A stretch of 15,129 nucleotides of DNA from a bacterium UBA4883 (GCA_002399225.1 DHDF01000109.1:2493-17621), one strand, 5' to 3'. Numbered from the stretch's first letter, positions 6,724 through 13,566 are shown. The notes: generated by a model not told the origin, from the sequence alone. A program made the numbers and translations.

Positions 6724-8088
6724 TCAGGCGGCAGGCTCCGCGACCATGCCGAGGAAAACCGGCAGATTTGTCTGGGTTTCCACAACCGCGACGACGAACG
6801 GCCTGTCGAAACTGACCGTGCGGGGTTTGACTTTGGCGGCGGTGGCACCGCAGGCCAATTCCGTGGCCGCCCCAGCCTTCAGACCGAGTTCATCGGCCTG
6901 AATGAAGGTTTCCTGCTGCACTCCGCTTAAAAACAGGCTGCCTTCCGACGAGCGGCCCATGGCGGAAAAGTCGGCCCGATTTTCATCGAACGCGTCGGTG
7001 AGCCCGAGCGATTGCAGCGGCTTTTTCAGGTTTAAAGAACAGTTGAACTTAAATTTCGGCATTGTGCCGACCGCCGTTTCCTTCCCGGCCGAGCGCATCA
7101 GGCTCAGGAACTTTTCACCGGTCAGGTTTTGAACGTAATCGGCCGCAGAAGTTCCGCCCCTTGGCAGAATCGCCGCGAACGCATAGCGGGAATCCTTGAA
7201 CGGCTTAAGAATTCCCTCCGCCCCTCCGCCGCTCAGATAGGTTTCGGTGGAATGCATCATCGGTACGGTCCGATTGCCGCCCGGCGCGTGAAAAGTGCCG
7301 CTGACGTTTCCGTTGTAGGGATATTTCCAGTCCTGCTCCAGATACAGCGCGTTCAAAAGGAACATCTGATCGCCGGAGCTGATTTTATCCAAGATCTTTT
7401 TGATGTGCCCGTCCGTGCTTTTGCTGACCCAGGCATTGATTTTTTCAACGGATGCGGGTGAAGCAAAATTAAGGCGGAATGCGTCTGCGCCGAACCAGTC
7501 CGCGTTGCTTTGCAGAAACGGCTTTTGAAGAAACAGATTTTTATTCCGGTACCAGATTGAATTGGCAAGCAGGACTTTGCCCGCCGAGGAGGACTTCAGC
7601 ATGCTTTGCTCCGAAGCAAAATTCCGGTTGAGCGCAGCAAGATCCCTGCCGCCGAGCAGAGCTTCAAACTGAGACAGCGTGCCGCCCTTTGCGCCGTTGG
7701 CCGCCATGCCGAGCGCGAGCGAGGCCGAGGCGGGCGAAACAAGCGTGTTTTTGTCGGCGGAAACCGTCTTTTGAAACAGCCTGACCGCAAAATCAGACTG
7801 TGCGGAGATGAAATCGGAATCGGGTGCTGCGGGAATTTCCTGTTTCTGCGGCTGAATTCCCTCCATCAGGTTGTCCTGCGCCTTCGCCGTGATGGTCGCC
7901 GGGCGGAAAAGCGGGGAGAAGATCAGCGCAAACACGAGCGCGGCGGCCAGCGCCCCGGTCAGGCTCCAGCGCAGCACTTTGGAATGCCGGCGCGACTCCT
8001 TTGCCATCTTGGCGGCGGTTTCACTCTTCCATGCCGGACAAGCGTGAATCCTGCCGCACTCTTCGCGGTATTTTTCCTGATTATTCAT
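6724..8088 (-). CDS. Membrane-anchored serpin, coupled to an ECF sigma factor (possible anti-sigma/sensor)
   Basis: ATG 8088 is chosen because AGGAGG lies 8 nt upstream; a TTG two codons earlier is less likely. The product has 454 residues: a short charged N-terminus (1-40, with CGRIHACPAWKSETAAKMAK), one membrane span (about 41-60), a linker, and a full serpin domain from about residue 90 to the end. The serpin signature VSFDRPFVVAV, the ending PVFLGMVAEP and the reactive-loop hinge GLKAGAATE (about 402-410) are present. Serpins trap serine or cysteine proteases by loop cleavage and insertion into a beta-sheet. The hinge has Ala/Gly at the critical small positions, so inhibition is plausible, although P14 is Leu where Thr is usual. 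By alignment of hinge length the scissile bond would lie near ATAA. The start overlaps the sigma stop by 8 nt (ATGAATAA), so the two are translationally coupled. The topology places the serpin outside the cell. Confidence 0.88.
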   Translation of the reverse strand: MNNQEKYREECGRIHACPAWKSETAAKMAKESRRHSKVLRWSLTGALAAALVFALIFSPLFRPATITAKAQDNLMEGIQPQKQEIPAAPDSDFISAQSDFAVRLFQKTVSADKNTLVSPASASLALGMAANGAKGGTLSQFEALLGGRDLAALNRNFASEQSMLKSSSAGKVLLANSIWYRNKNLFLQKPFLQSNADWFGADAFRLNFASPASVEKINAWVSKSTDGHIKKILDKISSGDQMFLLNALYLEQDWKYPYNGNVSGTFHAPGGNRTVPMMHSTETYLSGGGAEGILKPFKDSRYAFAAILPRGGTSAADYVQNLTGEKFLSLMRSAGKETAVGTMPKFKFNCSLNLKKPLQSLGLTDAFDENRADFSAMGRSSEGSLFLSGVQQETFIQADELGLKAGAATELACGATAAKVKPRTVSFDRPFVVAVVETQTNLPVFLGMVAEPAA

Positions 8089-8560
8089 CGTCAAAACCTC
8101 CTGTCAGCAGATCTTTCAGCGCGGCGCGCGCCCGGTGCAGCCAGGAGGAAACCGTGTTTTCCCTCCGGTGCAGGATGCGCGCAATTTCCTTGACGCTGAA
8201 CCCTTCGTAATAGTAAAGATAGATCACGTTTTTATAGGAAGCCGGAAGGCATTGGACGGCTTCCAGCACTTCAAAATCCTTCCGTGGAGCGGCTGGAACG
8301 TTTTCCTTCAGCGCCCCCGTGCACAGATGCTGAGAAACTTTCAGAAAATCGCGGCACTGGTTGATGGTGACGCGGATCATCCATGCCTTTTCATGCTCCG
8401 GCGAAGCGAACGGGCGGCGCGCCGTGATCCGCTTCAGAAATACTTCCTGCGCAATATCCTCCGCATCGGTTCTGGATTTCACATGGTGCAGGGCGATCCG
8501 CATCACCATATCGGAATATCGCTCCAACAGTTCCTCAGCGCGGGTCTCTGCCATCTCCAT
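8081..8560 (-). CDS. ECF-type RNA polymerase sigma factor (sigma-70 family)
   Basis: ATG 8560 gives 159 residues and follows an AGGGGAGAGG ribosome site; an alternative ATG lies two codons later and longer forms to 8614 lack support. Region 2 is seen in LLERYSDMVMRIALHHVKSRTDAEDIAQEVFLK (quoted in part: RYSDMVMRIALHHV and DAEDIAQEVFLK). Region 4 is in LPASYKNVIYLYYYEGFS followed by KEIARILHRRENTVSSWLHR, a helix-turn-helix for the -35 box. Region 3 is missing, as expected of the ECF group. Such factors direct RNA polymerase to a small regulon when released from a membrane-bound anti-sigma factor, usually encoded just downstream. Here the downstream, overlapping gene is a membrane-anchored serpin. 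The target promoters are unknown. Confidence 0.92.
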   Translation of the reverse strand: MEMAETRAEELLERYSDMVMRIALHHVKSRTDAEDIAQEVFLKRITARRPFASPEHEKAWMIRVTINQCRDFLKVSQHLCTGALKENVPAAPRKDFEVLEAVQCLPASYKNVIYLYYYEGFSVKEIARILHRRENTVSSWLHRARAALKDLLTGGFDDE

Positions 8561-8653
8561 CCCATCCTCTCCCCTTCTAAAAAGAATACGACTGCAAAGC
8601 CGGTTTCCGTGCACTGTTTCAAAAACTTTTCCGCGTTTATTTAAAGCATCGCT

Positions 8654-8662
8654 ATTTTACCA
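8654..8662 (-). promoter_or_regulatory. Possible extended -10 promoter for the sigma/serpin operon
   Basis: The minus strand reads TGGTAAAAT (8662-8654), an extended -10 pattern, about 95 nt before the sigma start. No convincing -35 box is present at 16-18 nt, so an ECF-type autoregulated promoter nearby cannot be excluded. Confidence 0.35.
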
Positions 8663-8719
8663 CGGAGGCGTGTCTCGGCGCCAGGTAAAAAAATAATTTT
8701 CGATTCGCTCCATTAAGAC

Positions 8720-8747
8720 TTGCAACGGGACCGGGCGATGGTATAAA
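8720..8747 (+). promoter_or_regulatory. Sigma-A promoter for glnA
   Basis: TTGCAA (8720-8725) and TATAAA (8742-8747, running on as TATAAAAT) are 16 nt apart. Transcription should start near 8755, giving a leader of about 100 nt that contains an intrinsic terminator. Confidence 0.7.
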
Positions 8748-8782
8748 ATAAAAAAACAGGATGCAGCTCATCATACATAAAT

Positions 8783-8796
8783 GGGCAAAGATGCCC
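8783..8796 (+). promoter_or_regulatory. ANTAR-like antiterminator hairpin in the glnA leader
   Basis: GGGC (8783-8786) and GCCC (8793-8796) close the hexaloop AAAGAT, with A at loop position 1 and G at position 4, the pattern bound by ANTAR-domain antiterminators. Its 3' arm is also the first four bases of the terminator stem at 8793-8801, so the two structures exclude each other. Known ANTAR sites have two such hairpins. A second, upstream one is not clear: GATG-CAGCT-CATC (8760-8772) has only a 5-nt loop. The hairpin is seen; the mechanism is inferred from the family pattern and from the gene it precedes. Confidence 0.5.
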
Positions 8797-8820
8797 GGCA
8801 CGCTGTGCCGGGCTTTTTTT
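8793..8820 (+). terminator. Intrinsic terminator inside the glnA leader (attenuator)
   Basis: GCCCGGCAC (8793-8801) pairs perfectly with GTGCCGGGC (8805-8813) across a GCT loop and is followed at once by seven T (8814-8820). It lies between the promoter and the glnA start, 36 nt before the ATG, so it must be bypassed for expression. No gene ends just upstream on this strand, so it is not a terminator for another transcript. Confidence 0.88.
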
Positions 8821-8856
8821 GGTATTTTATATTCTGCCGCCGGGAGGTATGGAAAA

Positions 8857-10194
8857 ATGGGCCATTACAGCAAGGAAGATATCTACAGACTGCTGGAGGA
8901 AAACGACGTTTCGTTTCTCCGCCTGCAATTCACGGATATCACGGGGACGATGAAAAATGTTGCCGTGACCAAAAATCAGCTTGCAAAGGCACTGGACAAC
9001 CAATGCGTATTCGACGGTTCCTCCCTGGATGGATTTGCGCGGGACGCGGAGTCGGACATGTGTCTGCACCCGGACCGGGACACCTTCACCATGTTACCCT
9101 GGCGTCCGGCTCACGACGGGGTGGCGCGTCTCCTCTGCGACGTTTATTCTACCGACGGAAAACCCTACAGCGGCGATCCGCGCCAAATCCTGAAACGGGA
9201 GATGGAAAAGGCTGCCGGGATTGGTCTGGAATTTTATGTGGGTCCGGAATGCGAATTCTTTCTGTTTGAGATGGATGATTATGGCAGGCCGACTACGCAG
9301 ACGCGCGACACGGCGGGCTATTTCGACCTGGGGCCCGTTGATCTCGGCGGAGACATCCGGCGGGAAATCTGCCTGACGCTGGAAAGCATGGGCTTTGAAC
9401 TGGAGGCGTCCCATCACGAAGCGGCGGTCGGCCAGCATGAGATTGATATCAAATATGATACGGCTCTCAGGACCGCGGACAACATCGTGACCTTTAAAAT
9501 GGCAGTCAAGTCGATTGCAAACGCGTCCGGCAGTTACGCCACTTTTATGCCGAAACCCCGCTCGGGCATCAGCGGCTCCGGTCTGCACCTTCACATGTCG
9601 TTGATGCGCGGGGGCAAGAACCTGTTCGACGGGCCGGATGACCCCGCCGGCAACGGGCTGAGCGAGACGGCCTACCAGTTTCTGGCAGGGATTTTGGCTC
9701 ATGCCAGGGCGCTCACGGCGGTATGCAATCCGACCGTCAATTCCTACAAGCGCCTGATTTCCGGTTTTGAAGCGCCCGCGCATATTACCTGGTCCTGCCG
9801 CAACTGGAGCCCGCTTATCCGGATCCCTTCCGGCAGGGGGCAGGGTGCCCGGCTGGAGTTCCGTTCCCCGGACCCTTCCTCCAACCCGTACCTCGCGCTT
9901 GCCTGCTGCCTTGCAGCCGGGCTGGACGGGATCAAAAAACGGATGACGCCGCCGCCCGCGACGGATCGCGACCTTCATGACCTGCCGGAAGAGGAGATTC
10001 GGAAGATGGGGGTCGAAACGCTTCCGCTCTCCCTTGCGGAGGCCACCGAGGCGCTGGAAAACGATCCGGTGGTTTCCGGCGCCCTCGGCGAGCTGGCGCT
10101 GCGCAATTTTCTGTTGGACAAAAAGCGGGAGTGGGACCGCTACCGGCGCGCCGTGACCGATTGGGAGATCGACAACTATCTGCAAAAATATTAA
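8857..10194 (+). CDS. glnA: Glutamine synthetase, type I
   Basis: ATG 8857, 9 nt after GGGAGG, gives MGHYSKEDIYRLL and a 445-residue protein, the normal length for type I-alpha enzymes. A longer open frame from 8761 runs through the promoter-proximal terminator hairpin and is rejected. Landmarks: FTDITGTMKN, DGSSLDGFAR (residues 53-62), GPECEFFLF with the metal-binding Glu, HHEAAVGQHEID, GSGLHLHMSL, NPTVNSYKRL and the ATP/glutamate-site stretch SPLIRIPSGRGQGARLEF. The Arg at position 62 matches the residue that mediates glutamine feedback inhibition in Bacillus GlnA. It joins ammonia to glutamate with ATP, in the cytoplasm, as a dodecamer. With the glutamate synthase genes at the start of the window it completes the GS/GOGAT cycle. 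Regulation probably acts through leader antitermination. Confidence 0.96.
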   Translation: MGHYSKEDIYRLLEENDVSFLRLQFTDITGTMKNVAVTKNQLAKALDNQCVFDGSSLDGFARDAESDMCLHPDRDTFTMLPWRPAHDGVARLLCDVYSTDGKPYSGDPRQILKREMEKAAGIGLEFYVGPECEFFLFEMDDYGRPTTQTRDTAGYFDLGPVDLGGDIRREICLTLESMGFELEASHHEAAVGQHEIDIKYDTALRTADNIVTFKMAVKSIANASGSYATFMPKPRSGISGSGLHLHMSLMRGGKNLFDGPDDPAGNGLSETAYQFLAGILAHARALTAVCNPTVNSYKRLISGFEAPAHITWSCRNWSPLIRIPSGRGQGARLEFRSPDPSSNPYLALACCLAAGLDGIKKRMTPPPATDRDLHDLPEEEIRKMGVETLPLSLAEATEALENDPVVSGALGELALRNFLLDKKREWDRYRRAVTDWEIDNYLQKY

Positions 10195-10244
10195 CCTTGA
10201 AATTTCTCCGTGGGAGCGTCGTCCTTGCGGAGGAAACGGACTGC

Positions 10245-10271
10245 GCCGCTGTTCCCCGCAGCGGCATTTTT
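10245..10271 (+). terminator. Intrinsic terminator after glnA
   Basis: GCCGCTG (10245-10251) pairs with CAGCGGC (10259-10265) around a 7-nt loop, followed by ATTTTT. It lies 50 nt after the glnA stop. Confidence 0.85.
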
Positions 10272-10281
10272 GCCCCCGGCC

Positions 10282-10310
10282 TTGAATTTGTCCGTCCGGA
10301 GCGCTAAAAT
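10282..10310 (+). promoter_or_regulatory. Sigma-A promoter for the pyridoxal kinase operon
   Basis: TTGAAT (10282-10287) and TAAAAT (10305-10310) are 17 nt apart, directly after the glnA terminator and 36 nt before the next start codon. Confidence 0.7.
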
Positions 10311-10346
10311 AGGAGCATCGTTCTGGAACGGAGGGATGGATAACGG

Positions 10347-11234
10347 GTGCAGAAAAACATTTTAGCCATGCATGACATTTCCTGCGTAGGGAAATGCTCT
10401 CTGACGGTGGCGCTGCCGATTCTGTCCGCGGCGGGCTGCACCGTCAGTGTTCTGCCCACGGCGGTGCTTTCCACGCACACGGGCGGTTTTCAGGGGTTCA
10501 CGTTCCGGGATCTCACCGGAGACTTACCGGGAATCCTGGACCATTGGGAAAAACTCGGCCTGAAATTTGACGCGGTTTACACCGGATACCTCGGCTCAGC
10601 CGGGCAGATACGGCTTGTCTCGCGCCTGATCGAGGAATTTCTCGCGCCGGGGGCGCCGGTGTGCATCGATCCCGCCATGGCGGACAACGGCCGCCTCTAC
10701 GCTTCTTTCGGCCCGGATTTTTCGCGGGGAATGACGGCCTTGTGCCGAAAGGCGGACCTGATTTTGCCCAACCTGACGGAAGCGGCTCTGCTGCTGGACA
10801 GGCCTTACCAGGAGGGAATGCAGAACCGGGAAGAGACTGAGGAAACGCTGCGCTGCCTTTCGTCGCTCGGGCCGCGCCGCGTTGTATTAACCGGCGTTTC
10901 CTTTTGCCCGGAGCAGACCGGGTGCGCCGCCTATGACCGCGAAACCGGGGAATTCAGCTATGTATTTTCCAAAAAAGTCGAAGGCTGCTACTGTGGTACC
11001 GGCGACATTTTCGCCAGCGCTTTGATTGGTGCGCTTTTAAAGGGCTTCCCGCTGAGACAGGCGGCCCGGGTAGCGGTTGATTTTACCTGCGGCGCAATTG
11101 CCCGAACCCATCGCGCCGGGACGGAGATCCGGTTCGGCGTAAATTTTGAGGAGGGACTTCCCGCCTATATCCGGGCACTGTGCCGGCCCGGCCGGAAGGA
11201 GATGCCAGATGAAAAGAAATCCGACAAAAATTGA
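10347..11234 (+). CDS. Pyridoxal/pyridoxamine kinase (PdxK/PdxY type, ribokinase superfamily)
   Basis: The gene begins with GTG, 11 nt after GGAGGG, and encodes 295 residues, close to the family norm of 280-290. Landmarks are ILAMHDISCVGKCSLTVALP at the N-terminus, the substrate-proximal VLSTHTGGFQ, DPAMADNGRLY (family DPVxGDNG) and the anion-hole/catalytic motif CGTGDIFASALIGALLKG with the catalytic Asp. Such kinases phosphorylate pyridoxal, pyridoxamine or pyridoxine to make PLP or its precursors in the cytoplasm. The last residues (GRKEMPDEKKSDKN) overlap the start of the next gene by 26 nt, so the two are likely translationally coupled. It is the first gene of a three- to five-gene operon whose other products have no obvious link to vitamin B6. 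Confidence 0.9.
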   Translation: MQKNILAMHDISCVGKCSLTVALPILSAAGCTVSVLPTAVLSTHTGGFQGFTFRDLTGDLPGILDHWEKLGLKFDAVYTGYLGSAGQIRLVSRLIEEFLAPGAPVCIDPAMADNGRLYASFGPDFSRGMTALCRKADLILPNLTEAALLLDRPYQEGMQNREETEETLRCLSSLGPRRVVLTGVSFCPEQTGCAAYDRETGEFSYVFSKKVEGCYCGTGDIFASALIGALLKGFPLRQAARVAVDFTCGAIARTHRAGTEIRFGVNFEEGLPAYIRALCRPGRKEMPDEKKSDKN

Positions 11235-11970
11235 CATTCTCAAAACCGTAATGAAAGGCGTGGAAAAGGACGTCAGCAATGAGGACATGATCCACTTGAT
11301 CCTGCAGCGGCAGTTTTCAAAGGATACCGATGAGAAGGTGGATGAGCAGCTGACCTTTGGGCAAAAGGCAGCGGATGCGATTACTCGGTTTACCGGGAGC
11401 TGGACTTTTATCATCCTTTTTATTCTTATGCTTCTGATCTGGATGGGGGTTAACGTCTATTTCCTGGCAAACCCGTTTGATCCGTATCCGTTTATCCTGC
11501 TGAATCTAGTGCTCTCCTGCGTTGCGGCGCTCCAGGCGCCGCTCATTATGATGAGTCAGAACCGTCAGGAGGAAAAAGACCGGGAGCGGGCCCAAAATGA
11601 TTACATTGTCAACCTGAAAAGCGAAATCATCGTCGAGGACCTGCACCGTAAAATTGACCAGATTCTGAGAAACGAGAAAAGGATTATCGCCGCAAACGCC
11701 GCCAGCGAAAAGTCGAATGCCATCGCAGCAAGGGCCAACGGCGCCGCCAGCGAAAAGTCGAATGCCGTCGCAGCAAGGGCCAACGGCGCCGCCAAAGGAA
11801 AGCCGGGCGCCGCCGGTAAGAAACCGAACGGCACCACCGGGGGAAATCCCGGTATCGCTGCCGGGAAAAGGCCGAACGGTGCCGCCAACGGCAGGCCAAA
11901 CGGTTCGGTCGGCCAGAAAAGGAACAAACAGAATCCAGTCAATACAAATAAAGAAAGGCGACGGAAATGA
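11209..11970 (+). CDS. DUF1003 membrane protein with repetitive basic tail
   Basis: ATG 11209, 7 nt after AAGGAG, gives 253 residues; an open frame from 11146 has no ribosome site. The N-terminal 60 residues are charged. Two membrane spans follow (about 65-86 and 95-116), separated by NPFDPYPFILLN, and then MSQNRQEEKDRERAQNDY and LKSEIIVEDLHRKIDQIL, a predicted coiled-coil-like helix. GSWTFI, NPFDPYPFILLNL and APLIMMSQNRQ..DR are the marks of DUF1003, a widespread family of unknown function. From about residue 160 the protein becomes a low-complexity tail rich in Ala, Asn, Gly, Lys and Pro, including two 15-residue tandem repeats. The tail is not part of the usual domain. The stop overlaps the next start as ATGA. 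Confidence 0.85.
   Translation: MKRNPTKIDILKTVMKGVEKDVSNEDMIHLILQRQFSKDTDEKVDEQLTFGQKAADAITRFTGSWTFIILFILMLLIWMGVNVYFLANPFDPYPFILLNLVLSCVAALQAPLIMMSQNRQEEKDRERAQNDYIVNLKSEIIVEDLHRKIDQILRNEKRIIAANAASEKSNAIAARANGAASEKSNAVAARANGAAKGKPGAAGKKPNGTTGGNPGIAAGKRPNGAANGRPNGSVGQKRNKQNPVNTNKERRRK
11698..11787 (+). repeat. Tandem 45-nt repeat, two copies, in the DUF1003 tail
   Basis: Units 11698-11742 and 11743-11787 differ at one base (ATC/GTC) and encode AASEKSNAIAARANG and AASEKSNAVAARANG. Near-identity at the DNA level points to recent duplication. Shorter degenerate KPNG/RPNG motifs continue to about 11915. Confidence 0.9.
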
Positions 11971-13397
11971 AGCAAAAAATCCACACGGAAGCGTTTGAAC
12001 TGATGCAGCATTTTTATTCCTCGGCGCATCGTCCGCTGATCCGCGCACTGATCTGTTTTTCCGGGCGCTTGGACCCGGATCTGCTGCGGCGCGCCGTTGA
12101 TCTTTCCACTTCCTCGCTTCCGCTGGCCCGGTGCGTCTTTTCCCCTGAGACCCACCGCTGGGAAAACAGAGGGTTTGGAGCGGATCGGATCGTACATGTT
12201 ACGGACAGCGAGGAAGAAGACAAGGCCGAGTCCCTCCTTCTGGATACGATCCGCTCCGATTCGGAGCCGCAGCTGAAAATTCACCTGGTACGCGGGCCGG
12301 AATCGGACACGCTCTGCGTGATTCTCAGCCATATGATCACCGACGGGACCGGCATGAAGCAGTACCTTTACCTGCTGGCGTCCCTTTACAGGCGTTGCCG
12401 GCATACTTCCGGGTGCATCGTTCCGCCGGAGCCGCTGGACCGCGATATCGGCCAGATTTTCAGGGGAATGGGGCCGGCGGAGCGGCTCCGGATTCTGCGG
12501 TCGCCCCTGCCGCTTCAGAAGCAGGAACCGGAGATGTTTCTGCCGATGGAAAAAGAACAGGGCAAACCCGTTACCGTGCAGCGGCGGATCGGCGGTGAAT
12601 TTTTCACCGGAATGCGCCGGTATGCCAAACGGACCGGCGCCACCATCAACGATCTTTTAATGACCGCTTACGGCCGCACACACTATGCGATGACGAACTG
12701 CCCGGACTTTACGATTCCCTGCCCGGTTGACCTGCGCAGATATTTGCCCAAAGACGCGCGATGCGGCATCTGCAACCTGACGGGCAATTACTACTGTCGC
12801 TTTCAGATAAACAAGCAAGAACCGTTCGAAGCGACTCTGCGGAAGGTAACAGACCAAATGACTGCGCAGAAGAAAAGCCGGGACTGCCTGAAGGGCCCCA
12901 TGCTTTTGGATCTGCTGTTCTCTGTGCTTCCCTATTCGGCAGCGCGGAAAATGTTTGACCGCAAGTTCGCCATCCCGGTGATTTCTTTCACCAACCTCGG
13001 CGTTTTGGATTGGAAGCGGCTGGACTTTGGCTGCGGGAAGGTTGTGGACGCCTATCTGGCGACGGCGGTTAAGCATCCGCCGAGTTTTCAGGTCTCAATT
13101 TCCACATTCGGCGGCTGCTGCACGCTCTGCAGCAGCCTCTGCGCGACGGAAAAGAACCGGCAGGTGGCCCAGCGCTTCCTGGACGGGATGGTGGCTGAGC
13201 TTGGGCGCGCCGCTTCGGAGCCCGCGCATAAAGTCCCGGGAAACAGCCAGAATAACCCGAGGGGTGGTTTCAGTGCCGAAAGACAGCCAGCCGGACAGCA
13301 AAAGACGCCGGCTTCAAAAGGCAAACGGGCAGACGCCCGTCACAAGAGAAAACCAAAATCAAACCCGGAACGCCAAAAAGCAGTCCGTGAAAGGTAA
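11967..13397 (+). CDS. Condensation-domain-like / alcohol acetyltransferase-like acyltransferase with basic tail
   Basis: The 476-residue protein has the layout of the chloramphenicol acetyltransferase-like condensation superfamily (peptide synthetase C domains, PapA, alcohol acetyltransferases). The catalytic HxxxDG motif is intact: HMITDG at residues 122-127 in VILSHMITDGTGMKQYL. Other fitting pieces are an N-terminal substrate-presenting region (LIRALICFSGRLDP), FTIPCPVDLRRYLP, an FTNLGVLD strand and DFGCGKVVDAYL late in the domain. No carrier-protein or adenylation domain is adjacent, so it is a free-standing acyltransferase with an unknown acyl donor and acceptor. The natural fold appears to end near residue 415 (AQRFLDGMVAELG); a Lys/Arg/Gln/Pro-rich tail of about 60 residues follows, and its DNA also holds a small out-of-frame ORF. 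The start overlaps the DUF1003 stop by 4 nt. Confidence 0.72.
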   Translation: MKQKIHTEAFELMQHFYSSAHRPLIRALICFSGRLDPDLLRRAVDLSTSSLPLARCVFSPETHRWENRGFGADRIVHVTDSEEEDKAESLLLDTIRSDSEPQLKIHLVRGPESDTLCVILSHMITDGTGMKQYLYLLASLYRRCRHTSGCIVPPEPLDRDIGQIFRGMGPAERLRILRSPLPLQKQEPEMFLPMEKEQGKPVTVQRRIGGEFFTGMRRYAKRTGATINDLLMTAYGRTHYAMTNCPDFTIPCPVDLRRYLPKDARCGICNLTGNYYCRFQINKQEPFEATLRKVTDQMTAQKKSRDCLKGPMLLDLLFSVLPYSAARKMFDRKFAIPVISFTNLGVLDWKRLDFGCGKVVDAYLATAVKHPPSFQVSISTFGGCCTLCSSLCATEKNRQVAQRFLDGMVAELGRAASEPAHKVPGNSQNNPRGGFSAERQPAGQQKTPASKGKRADARHKRKPKSNPERQKAVRER

Positions 13398-13407
13398 CGA
13401 CGTTTAA
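13273..13407 (+). CDS. Possible 44-residue basic peptide overlapping the acyltransferase tail
   Basis: GTG 13273 follows GAGGGGTGG by about 5 nt and opens 44 codons (VPKDSQPDSKRRRL..., ending SVKGNDV) in a different frame from the acyltransferase tail. By eye its third codon positions are more GC-rich than those of the overlapping acyltransferase frame, which suggests this frame, not the tail, might be the older coding one. It is very basic and low in hydrophobics. It could equally be the displaced 3' end after a frameshift. No family recognised. Confidence 0.25.
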   Translation: MPKDSQPDSKRRRLQKANGQTPVTRENQNQTRNAKKQSVKGNDV

Positions 13408-13422
13408 AAGGGGGTGCTGCCG

Positions 13423-13566
13423 GTGGCGAAAGCGGGCATGCGGCGCCCCAATTCCGGGGAGCCCACGCAGAGCAGCAAAAAGGCCCATGCGCCGAAGAAT
13501 GCAAAGCCCGTGCCCGAAATTCAGGGCCCGGCAAAGTGTGGGAAAAAACGAGCCCGCCCGACCTGA
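13423..13566 (+). CDS. Possible 47-residue Lys/Ala/Pro-rich peptide
   Basis: GTG 13423 (or in-frame GTG 13414) follows an AAAAGGGGG stretch and opens 47 codons: AKAGMRRPNSGEP, SSKKAHAPKNAKPVPE, then GPAKCGKKRARPT before TGA at 13564. It fills the gap between the acyltransferase and the operon's terminator, which starts 15 nt after its stop. The composition resembles the basic tails of the two preceding proteins. A single cysteine is present. No family recognised; it may be a real short gene or degenerate tail sequence. Confidence 0.3.
   Translation: MAKAGMRRPNSGEPTQSSKKAHAPKNAKPVPEIQGPAKCGKKRARPT

Noticed and set aside
8761..8856. N-terminal extension of glutamine synthetase by 32 residues from an ATG at 8761
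   Set aside because: The extension is encoded by the leader terminator hairpin and has no ribosome site; ATG 8857 follows GGGAGG and matches the family N-terminus.
9094..10185. Long open frame on the strand opposite glnA
   Set aside because: Arises from the GC-rich codon pattern of glnA; no start signal and composition is unlike a real protein. The same holds for opposite-strand frames under the flavin oxidoreductase, serpin, sufC and surface-protein genes.
10201..10340. Search for a riboswitch or RNA gene between glnA and the pyridoxal kinase gene
   Set aside because: Only a terminator and a promoter are seen; the short remaining leader (about 36 nt) has no room for a riboswitch.
11146..11208. 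Longer start of the DUF1003 protein
   Set aside because: This stretch encodes the end of the pyridoxal kinase in another frame; ATG 11209 has AAGGAG at 7 nt and the proper N-terminus.
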